Assembly (NCBI RefSeq): GCF_026230105.1
Contig: NC_079476.1
Span: 9,066,709 to 9,130,708 of the forward strand
Length of the DNA: 64,000 bases
Direction of reading: 5' to 3'
Source: Diorhabda sublineata
Lineage: Eukaryota > Arthropoda > Insecta > Coleoptera > Chrysomelidae
Position numbers and translations under genes: made by a program. The first letter of the stretch is position 1, and every line of letters starts with the position of its first letter. The notes beneath the pieces were generated by a model. It made no database searches. It was given only the letters and a program-made list of their open reading frames with translations, and was not told where the DNA came from. Below, piece after piece: positions 28,301 through 40,166 of this stretch.

Positions 28301-31300
28301 ATGTAATTTGTTGGGGACGATCAGTTCATAGTAAATCTTAACGAATACATCAGTAAGTACAAGTTAAATAGGTAGATTAATGATTTTTCACAGTCACGTT
28401 AATATAAGACAGGAATTAGGTAATCCGAGAAGATACGTTAATGGAGCATAAAATAAAAGACATATTGTATAACTTAATATATGGTTAACAGATTTTAAAT
28501 GGTTACCATCAGGAGTGGCGGGGTAATGTGTGTTAGGCCGGTATCAATACAGAGAGGAAATGGCAAACATACTTAAGCCGCTTTTAGAAAAACTAGTGAA
28601 CAACTCGAAAGTAACCAAAAGGGGAACGATGAAGATGATAATGGAGAGTCATCATCATATGAAAAATATTATGAAGTAGCTGGCCGGCTGAGAGGAAAGT
28701 ACAAGGTCTAGATGATATCACCTAAGATTAATAAAGAATGGAGGAGAAAGTGTAATAACGGAAATATACATTATCAAGGAAATAGGGAACAAGAACAATA
28801 TATCCACACAATGGAATATAATCATTCCTGTCCTGAAAAAGGGAATTCTGAGCTCTATCATAAGAGATAGACTAGTGGGATACATTGAAGAGAAATTCGG
28901 AGACTATCAGCAGGGTGATTCTATTGGAAACATATAAATTCAATGAAACTTTTCCTATGGTCAATATCGCTTTTTGTCAGGACTCAAATTTTTTGGCACC
29001 AACTTCGCACAAACTTTTGTCATAAAATTTTTCTAATCGTTTATTTATCGGCGTTTACAGCCTCGGTAACCATCCGGATGCTCATTCGACGATCTGCACG
29101 CACAATTTGGTTGATTTTGGTCACTTCTTTCGGAGATGAAACAGTCACAGATCGACCTGGCATGACATGAGATAAAAACACGTTCGTTTCAAACCGCTAC
29201 TGCACAAATATTATAATAGTGACGAAAACGTGTTTTGGGACATGAATAGAAAAAATATCTAGAAACCCAACGCACTACTCGTTTCTTACCCCATCCATTT
29301 AGGGCGCCCTCTAGGTGCGCTGTCTCTTTATTTAATAGCTAGACCTCGTACGTATGGTCATCTGAGCAGCCCTGTGAAAGATCGTGATAACCAATATCGT
29401 GGGAAGGTAGGTTAGAGCGATCCAAAGCGGAATAAATTGTTTAAAAAAAAAAGGTTAGACTAGTACCTAATAACTAACTAATAAGCAAATATAACAAATC
29501 GATTTGGAACCGTTAATGGAGCTGGTATGTTAGACGAACTTGCAGAAAACGACTCAAGCTACGAAATTACGAAATCAAAGAAACCAGATGGAATAAACAG
29601 AGGATTAGAGATTCCGGACTCCACACCATGCTACATAATGAAAAAACCAGATGAAATAGAAAATTTGTAGAGATCTTTATTGTTGATAATAATATAATGA
29701 TCCACATAATAGACTTTGACACATTGCTCCACCGAAAAAGAATATATGGAAATTGAAGGAGCATTCTATGACCAAATAAAAGTATACGATAGCTCTCTTA
29801 GAAATGACATTGACCATATATAGATAGATATGAGATCAGCAACTAGTATAATGGATGTAAAACCTGGTAAGACATATCCTGTGTATACTAAATATACTGT
29901 TTACACTACCACTACACCAACACTAACAATTAACTGACTAATAACTAATAAATAACTGAAGGTAAACTAAAATCTAATAACTTGACTTACCTGTTTTATA
30001 CTAAATTTTCCCACCAATAAGTCACCTCCCGCGAAAATTAATTCCAGAGGGAAAAACACCTTAGCGGGAATATTCATGTTTATTCTTCGACTACTAAACT
30101 AAAGAGTCGGCTGTAAGGAATTGGCCCTTTGTCCCTATTCAAGCTACCCTTACCTCTAGCAATATCAATGCTCTCAAATGCATCCAATAATTTATTATTG
30201 GATACATTTTTTAACAATTTTACATTATTAATATTTATGCAATGATTGTGACTGGCAGCGTGATCGGCAATACCTGATTTTTCAGTCCGTCCATATTTCT
30301 AATCAGCTATGTGTTCTTTAAACCGGACAGTAACGGATTTCGTATATATATTTAATATATACCACCGTCGGGCAGTGTAATTGTTAGTGTTGCTGTAATA
30401 GTGGTGTAAACAGTATATTCAGTATGAATATCGCCAATGGTTCCAGAAATTCCAACTTACGCATCCTGTGTATCAGATTACATTATAATACAAATCAAAG
30501 TTCCGATATGTGAAATCAGTAGATGAAAACTCGATATGGGTGGGGAATAGAAGCAAACAAAAAACAAAAGGGGAATCAATGGAAATTATCACAAAAAAAT
30601 CCCGCAAAAAGAGTTTTAGGACATATAAGCGTCAGCAGAAACAAGTATAGTTTGACGGAATGTGTGGAAGCCACTAGAGAAATGAGCCGCAAAGAAAATT
30701 TAGACAAAGAATACTGGAGAAAGGGGAGAGAAATTCGCAAAAAGTAAGGAGAATGGCGAATTCAACGTGTAGAAGAAAAAAGCGACAATTGCTAAATGAG
30801 CAAGTTATGGAGATTAAGCAAAAATTTGAGGATAAGAATTCAAGACATGCATACTAAGACTCTACGAGACGTTATATGTTCTGTGGTCTTTTTGAACTTT
30901 TTTTTTTCGGTCAATTATCTATCATCTCCAATATTATTGCATTTAATACTGTATGATTTTATCGTAGTGCTAAACATAAATCAAGAGAAAGTAAATTAAG
31001 TAACTTTGGATTACACTAAGTTCTATTAATAGCTATTCTCTATAATGCAAATACAACAATATCAATATTTGCAAAAAAATTATAATACTCTGTAGGGGGA
31101 AAACAGCTCGATTTTTTGAAATTGAAAATTGAAAAGTTGTAGGATACAAAATACCTATATGAAATAAACACTAAGCAGCATCTATAATACATTTTTATAA
31201 AATTTATACATACTGTTTTATGGGGATCTTCATCACCTCAGGTGAATGAATGTATACCAAAACCACAATCTTCAGACACAAATGCAACAATATCAAATAT

Positions 31301-34300
31301 TTGCAAGAAAATTGTAGTATCCTCTGTATAAATATTGATACGTCAATCTGTTTGCTATAAAAAATCTACTCACCAGGTGTAGTAGTTGTTGTAGTTTTAG
31401 ATGTAGTTGCTAAAAAAAATAATATATCATCAGCTGATCACCAATTTTATGAATTCCAAATCGGTGGAAAATTCTCAGTTAATCCGAAATAGACTTACCA
31501 GCAGATGTTTCTGAAGTATGCCTAGTAGTCAAATCTGAAATAAAACAGAACAATCTATAAAAATTGAATGTTAGGACAGAAATGATCTGAATGATGTATT
31601 ACTATACTATTAATATAATACTTCGGCGTTTTTTATTTGCTTGTCTATGTACCATGAGGATGATTATCTCTAAAGTCCAGGGAAACTAGATTATCTCAGG
31701 AAAAATTATGGTTCCAGGAAATAACAAATCGTTCATATTATATCCAAATAACATATCTTACTCAAATTAATGTCGCCGCGTCTCAACTTCTATAGGAAAG
31801 TTATAACGAAACCTTGATTTGAACCTTAAAACCTTTCTGTGGTTATGTAACAATATCTCTAATATCATTTAATACAAAGAGGATATTTTTGTGTTTTTAT
31901 GGTTCACATAATTGTTGTTTGAAATTTCCTAAGAACTTTTACTAATAGGCAACTACATTTTTTTGCGAAAAAATAGGTAGATTTTTCAAAATTGAAAATA
32001 GATGAGCTATTGAATACGAAAAACATGTAAAATTCGTAAGCTATATCTGTAATACATTTTTATAAAATTTCTATACTGTTTTTGGAGATCGTCATCACCT
32101 CAGGTAAATGATTATAAATAGAAACCATAATCTTTAGACATATACTTCTTCAATGAATTAAGTGACAAAATTATTTGGCCTTTCACCTTGTTCTAAGTAA
32201 CTTTTTTTGATAGATCGAATGAAGAAATGAGTTTTTTGGAAGGTTGATTGAAGAGCCTGTTAAGTGTCAGGTACCCACTTCGAACATTAATCATAGTTTT
32301 TTTTTATTTTTATTGATAAGTTGTAGGCTAACCAAATGAATTTTTTTACATTTCAATTTTTTCCTCATGTGACATAGCACAGTGACATAACACTATGTTC
32401 GATAGTATGCACTTCAATTAGAAATGTTTGATTGTTTTTCAATAATGCCTGTAAGGATTTTCAATGAATTCTCAACTAAATATCTCCTTATGGCGAACGG
32501 ATTCCTTGGCATAAAAAAATCAAGAACTTGAGGATGAAAACATACATGAACTTGAAAAACAAGGGCACACATAGTGACGACAAAAAAATATTTAGACCGG
32601 AAATATCAATAACAATAATCCTCATCGAAAATAACATGAATAGTTACAGATATTTGGACACAAATTATATTGTAATACATTTTTATGAAATTTCTCTACT
32701 GTTTTTGGAGATCGTCATTACCTCAGGTAAATGATTGTAAATAGAAACCATAATCTTCAGACATATACTTCTTCAACGAATTAAGTGACAGAGTTATTTG
32801 GCCTATCACCTTTTTCTAAGCAACTTTTTTTGATAGATCGAATGAAGAAATGAGTTTTTTGATAAGTTGATGCAATTGAAGATAATTGAAGAGCCTGATA
32901 AAAAATGGAAGCAGAAGTATACAAATGTGTCAGGTTCCCACATAGTTTTTTTTTTGGTTTTTATTTGATAAGTTGCAGGCTAACCAACTAAATTTTTCTA
33001 CATTTCAACCTTGTCCTCATATGAGTAACACTATGTTCGATAGTAAGCAATTCAATTAGAAATGTTTGATCGTTTTTTAATAATATCTGTAAGGATTTTC
33101 AATGAATAATTACAATTTATGATAATTTTCTACTGAATATCTCTTTATGGCAAACGGATTCCTTGGCATGTAGAACGATATAAAAATCTACATATCTCCC
33201 AAACCATTTTATTCAGTTGAACAAAGAGTATCTTTTCGTAAGAAAATCGATTAAAACTTTTATATTTTCTATCTTTAGATTGTATGTTACCGATTATTAA
33301 GCATTGTAAAAATATTTATTCCGTCAAACACACTACATACGTAATCGTCCATTAAAAATTCATAATATTCGAATGTATGATTTAGAAAGTATACAAAAAT
33401 ATAAGTACTGATTTCGCAACTCAGCAGTTCAGAAACGAGGGGTCTTATTAGATTTTTTTTTATGTCACGGCATTTTTTCACGTCATCTATTCACTCCTGA
33501 ATTTTTGCATCAACTCCCGGAAAATCGTGTATATTATGTAAGAAAATAACTATTCTATAAGAAAATTAAAATAAGTCAAGAATATATCAAACTGAAATAA
33601 TATTTAATTACTCCTCTTATTTTCGTTATAAAGCAGTTTATATATAGATTACAATTTTTCATTGTATACATCATTATATAATCGTTAAAAAAATCATGCA
33701 GGAAAATACCAAATAGTTGTATATGACCCATATTTCATACATTTCATTATCATTTTATCACAAATTGTAAATTACTATTTCATGAGTTAATCTGATAACT
33801 TGTAAAATTACTATCAATTTATTCCATAAGCTACAAATTATGATACAAAACTATATGTTGCTTCAATTTGAAGGAAATCCTATCTTGGACCCGTTGAAGC
33901 TTAACTAAATAAAAATATTCTTGAGTCATCAGTTGCAATAATTGTGGAGGAAAAATGGCAATAAAAAAATCAAGTACTTGAAGATTATCAAGATCGGATC
34001 ATTTTGCCTTATAGTGAAGCGAATTGAAACAATTGCTGGATTTAGTCTAGATAACATCACCGTTGACTTTAAAACAAGGGCACACATAGTGACGACAAAA
34101 AAATATTTAGACCGGGAATATCAATAACAATAATCCTCATCCAAAATAACATGAGTAGTGACAGATATTTGAACACAAATTATATTGTTCCAGCAATATC
34201 ACCCATGTCTTTCCATCCCGACAATCCCATGTTACATTTTGATAACATAACGCATGAACAAGAAGATACGGGTGCGTTTACTGGATTGATACAAGATTTT

Positions 34301-37300
34301 TTCTTTTGAGAAAACCTCGATGTTTTTGATCATCAACATATTTCAAATTCAAATAAATTCAAAATGAAGTCGTCGAAACTAACTGACTAAATTGATATTG
34401 AGTTAATAGTTTGATAATTAGAATTTTCATTATAAAAATAGTTAGGAAAATTTATTTTTAATGGGTAAGTTGGTGTTTAAAAAAAAGAAAGCTAGGTGGA
34501 ATGACCATTATCTAAAATACCAGTGAAAACCGAGGGTAATGAAGTTATTGAATAATGGTTCCAAATTGACAGTTCAGTGAGAAGGATGAAAAAAGGGCCT
34601 GAGTAGAATTAGTTATAAATTTACATTGAATAGGTTTGCATCTCACGTTTACAATCTGCACAAATACAATGTATTGACCAGTATATGATACAAAAAATGT
34701 TTACTTTACAATACTTTAGATATGCGGATATTATAGACTCGTTTCACAAGTAAAACTTCCTGAAATAAAATGAAACTGAGAATGAAATACTTCACAGCAA
34801 TTTACATTTTTAAACATTCGAGGATAAAACTTATTAAGAAGATAATTGGACGTAACGTTCAGTTTTGGGTGGAATGTTGAAATTTGAGAATTATTCCATA
34901 AAAAACTTTCATTTGTCTCACTCTAGATTATATAGCAATAAGCTTTGTTTATGTCGAAAAACATTCAATAATGCGGGCCTTTTTAATCTACTAATTACGC
35001 TACTTACAAGAATCAATCATAGATAAGAATATAAGGAGAACCAACACTTTACATACTTCAAATTCGAAATAATAATCTATCCTGCTAGCTGATTGCATAT
35101 ACCCACATTATACTAGAGTAAAAAAGATGATTTTCCAAGAAACCATTGAACGGAATCAGGATTACTTTATGGATCAGATCTTGATCGAATTAACTGTTGG
35201 GCGAAAGCAAGAAATTCGTACATAAGATACTTCACAACAATAATGATCTGAAGGGATAGAGAATTCATAAATTGATATAATACACTCGATTTATTATTCA
35301 AAAAATCTACCATCTGCATTTTAGGATAACTCTGTATTATTCGTTCCAACAAGAAAATATGATCCAACGTTAATCATCCAATATTTGTTGGCAACAATTA
35401 AAATAAGGAGACATTTACAAATCATTCTATGGCTCTGATTGAATATTCACGTTGAATTTCCTTAAACAATACAATCACGGTAGCGAAAGGGTTTTCAACC
35501 TCTAAAAAGTTCCTTTTTCCCTAAGCCGCTCTAGTTTTAAATATGTTTTATTCATTATACATACAAACAATGAATATTATCAATTCATATTGGCAACCAT
35601 CAACACCTGTTGAAATCCCGTTTTCACTCGTGATATTTCCAGACTGTATAAATAATTGACTAAGTAAAGCACTACTTACCACATGATACATTGTCCATAT
35701 AATCACATTTTTTAGTATCTGGATTAAAAAACATAGCTTCTGGACAACTCTGGATGCTGCTGTGCCCATCAATACATTTGTAATATTTGCTGCAATCACC
35801 TGGATAAACTACATTCGAAGTTCCTTCAGATGATGGACAAACGGAATCATCTGTAATGAAAATTTGTGAAAATTATACTAATTTTTTGATTGAATACTCA
35901 TTTATTAAAAGAGAGAGAAATGCTTTATTGTCAAAATATTGTTAAAATTTGTGGATAAAAGCTTTTAAAAACTAAAAAAAACATAAAAAATAACTAAATA
36001 AAGATACAAATACAATAAAATTAAAATGTAAAAAAAACAATAATCTGTAACAAAATTATAGGTAATAGTAATAAGTGATAATTAGTATATAACTTCATAG
36101 CAAAATTAAACCAGTATGCGGCATGCCCGGAATTGGATATTATTATTTAAATAGAAGTCTTTTACAGAGTAGAAGTCACTTTCCAGTAAATATACTCTCA
36201 AATTTTTGCGAAATACGAGAAAAGATGATATCGATTTGATTTCAATTGGCAAGTGATTGTGCATTTTTTGCACTGTAAAATATTGAGCCCGTAACTGATT
36301 CTGAACGTGGAGTAGGAAGTTAAAGTTGTGCTCCGTGGAAAGCTGTGCAATGAACTTTCTGAAATTAGAGAAGCGTGCTTATGAATCAGGCAAACGGTTT
36401 CAAAGATGAATAAGGAAGGAAGACTCAGAATTTTTAATTTACTCTTTAGTCCAAATACATACCTAACAGCTCTCTTTTGTAGTTTGAAGGGAAGGGCATA
36501 TCAGAGATATGACTCAATAAGGGCATAATAAACTGTTAAAGAGGTGGAAAAGTTCAGTTCTTTGGAAACTAATCTCAGCACGTGGCGGCAATATATAACT
36601 CCAATTTCAAGGAATTGTTCACAATAAGCCCTTATAATTTAACAGATTTAACGACATCAATGGTGTTATTATTCAATAAAAATGTATTTTTATATGATAA
36701 AATTTTGTTTTTAGGAATGTAGTGGCAGAGAGGATTAGAATCGCACCATTATTTAAGGGTGATGTCACTAGATATGATCGTGCTGTGAGATCAGGGTTGC
36801 TCCAAGCGAAACTAGTATCGTCGGATAAAAGACATATTTTACCATTGATGTCTATATAGGCGATGTCGTTTATAAACAGAAGAAACAAAATAGGGCATAG
36901 TATTGAACTTTGGGGCAGTCCAAAATCTATTCTCTTGCAAGATAACATCGTTGTATCAACCTTTACTTATGTGGTGGAGTATGATTTAAACCATAACCGT
37001 AGTACTGCAGTTTGTTGATTAAAATATAATGATTAACATAATCGAAAGCACAAAATCACAAAAAGTTGGTGCAGTGGAGTGATAGCTGTTTAGGCTCGAG
37101 TAGACATTATTTAGGAGAGAGAAAATAGCATCGTTTTTGCATTTGTTACTCACCTAAAAACCCAAATTAATGGGTAGTAAGTATTTTATATTCAAACAGA
37201 AATGATAAAAGCCTTTTTTTGACCAATCTTTCTATGATCTTAGATAACGTGAGAAGTAGTGCAATTTTTATTTCCTCCTTTATGCAGAGGTATAATTATA

Positions 37301-40116
37301 GCCGTCTTAAGGCAATTGGGAAAAGTGTCATTGTGAAATGAAACGCTAGTTAAAGTGGTAAGATGATTTAATGTGCAATCCGCCAATCTCGAAAACATTT
37401 TTAATGTAGGTCCATCAGTTCCAGTATATCTTTAGTAAATACAAACCACATTTTGCATAATTGAATAAATTTTGAGAGATTTAGTGCTTTGTCAGGCATT
37501 TCAAAACAAAAACCATTTTATAAATCTGCCTTTCCGAAGCTTACTTCTATTGCAGTTCTCAAAAAATTGATAATTAAGCAGATAGTCATACAGTTGCATG
37601 AAAATGTATAGGTATTCCTATTTTGAAATTCAAAATACGTCGTTTCAAACATTGTTGAGCGATATGCATAGTGTGGAGACCCATTAGTATTGTCTTATAT
37701 TTTTTACGCTACAAAAAGATAATTTGTGCCTTGTAGTGTTGAAGTGTTTTATTAATTCTTATTAGTAGAATACCTAAAGTAATTTCTATGAATTGTAATA
37801 GAATAATTTTGGTATATTCAATACAAAAGTTGTGCGGAATCGGTTGGTATGAGTTATCAACTTTCAAGTAGTGAATAATAGAGTTTCAAATATTAGATTA
37901 AAATATAAGCAGGCGAAAATAACTGTGAATGTCTATATATAACTGTAAATATCTACGTGCCAACCGAGGAAGCTAACCACGAATTCAAAGAGGAATTCTA
38001 TTGAAAAATAGAAGGGATACGCCAGAAGATACCCAAGAATGATATAATAATGATATCGATGGACGATGCTCAAATCGAGAAGAAGCAAATAAACGAGTAC
38101 ACAGTGCGCAAAGAGACAATTGGGCAATCTTGCAGCAAATACGAATAGCTTCATAGTGAGCACAACTCTTAAACACCCGAAACGATATACGAGTATGTAT
38201 TGATATCTAGTTAGCCTAGACCAGTTCCATGCATAAACAAAATATTGCGTTACCCTTAGCAACGAATAATAACTCAATTAGTCAAAAAAGTAATCCAGAG
38301 TTACGCAATAAATTAAAAGAAAAAAGATATCCACCGAAGTTGCGACAATCGAAAAATTGGAGTATCGAGCCATCATCAGGTACCTGTATTTAAAAGGGTT
38401 AAGAGGTAAGCAGTTTTGCGAAGATATGCTTAATGTCATTCATCTGCGACCGTGATAAATTGGACTAAAGGCTTCAAAAGAGGTAAATTTTCCATTGAAG
38501 ATGATGACCGATTGGGAAGGCCAGTTTCTGTGTTAGTCCCCGAAAATATGATGCAGCTCACGACATGATTTTACCAGACCGTCGAATTGGACTAAAACGG
38601 ATATCTGAAGCACTGAATATTTCATACGAATGCGTTCATTATATAGTTTACGTCAATTTGGACACGAGAAAAATTGCTGCAAAATGGATCCCCATTTGTT
38701 TGATTGTTGACCAAAAACGTGCAAGGGTAGAAGCATCGCGTTCGATCTGTGATCGATTTGAAAACGATGTAGACTTCTCAAGTCGAATTGTTAGTATGGA
38801 TGAGACTTGGGTACATTTCTACTATCCAGAAGCAAAGCAATAATCGATGGAATGGCGACACTCTGGTTCTCCAAAACCTAAGAAGTTTCGTATCCAAAAA
38901 TCTGCTGGAGAAGGTCTTGTTCAGTTTTTTCGAATTTTCATGTAGTAATCATGATTGATTTTTTGAATAAGGGTAGAACAATAACTGGAGATTACTGTTC
39001 GACATTACTAACCACTCTAAGGGAAAAAAATTAAAGAGAAAAGTCGCGGAAAGCTATCCAAAGGAGTTTTGTTTTTGCATGACAACACACCTGGATACAA
39101 ATCTCATGTTTCAATAATCTGACTACTTTTCTCGTTGGATGTCAAGTCTATATAGAATAGAGTATGTATGTGAGAATAGAATGTGTGTTCATGCTCTAAT
39201 CCTATTGTATGCAGCAGAAAAGTTACTGGAACTTCAAGTGTCTAAAGGACATATGGATCTGCTTAAGTAAGATGTTCGGGACGGTCAGTATACAATAAAT
39301 CTTACCGAATACATTAGTGAGTAGGTAGATTTATGATTCTTCACAGTCACATTAATATAAGACCATACACTCATATCGAGGAAATGGGAATATATTGTAC
39401 AGGTCTTATAGAGGAGCAATAGTAGACTCAAACCATTTCCTAGTGTTAGCAAATATTAAGATGAAAATAATAAGAGAACGCAAAGTCAGCATATGCAGGG
39501 AAAAGTTGAACAGAGCAATTAAAGACGAATCATGAAATCCGTAAGGAGCACGAAGACAAACTAAGAGACGCAGAATGGTTTCAGTTCTATTGAAGAAAAT
39601 TGGAGAAATATATAAAAAGTAATAATAAACATACCTAAGAATGTAAAGGGGAAAGGAGAAGTCCAACAAAGGAGAACGTGTTTTGATAAAGAGTGCAAGA
39701 CATATACCAGGAAGATAAACAAGTATAGATGCAGTCATTCACAAAAAAAGAGCTTTCGAGATCAGACAACAAAACAAGGAAGCACCAATGTGCTACTGAA
39801 AAAAATACTATGGATAAATGCAATGATTGAGGAAATGGAGAAACAGCCAAGACAGCAGTAAAATTTTCCACTACATGAGTGCACAAAATATGGAGGGCAT
39901 TATCGAGAATAGAAAGGTGGAAATGGGAAACATACTTTTAAGCCACTTTTAGCGAACAACTCGATGGTAACCAAAAGGGGAACTATGACGATGATAATGA
40001 AGAGGCATCAACAAATGAAAAATATTTTGAAGTAGTTGGCCGGCTGAGAGGAAAGTACTAGGTCCAAATTATATTACCTAGGTTATGATAATAAATGGAG
40101 AAAAAAGTCTAATAAC

Positions 40117-40166
<50 letters not shown>

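Larger units (their letters stand above)
21846..28971. repeat. Tandem segmental duplication, copy A
   Basis: This 7.1-kb segment aligns in order with 28,972-40,321. Shared landmarks are a mariner part (21.86/28.98), RTE-like pieces (22.4-23.3/29.56-30.9), the linker pair (23.5/31.4), a unique intron block (24.7/32.5 and 34.1), CBM14 exon (26.0/35.7), CR1-like element (26.4/36.1) and a second RTE-like piece (27.9/38.0 on). Copies share long near-identical runs. Confidence 0.9.
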
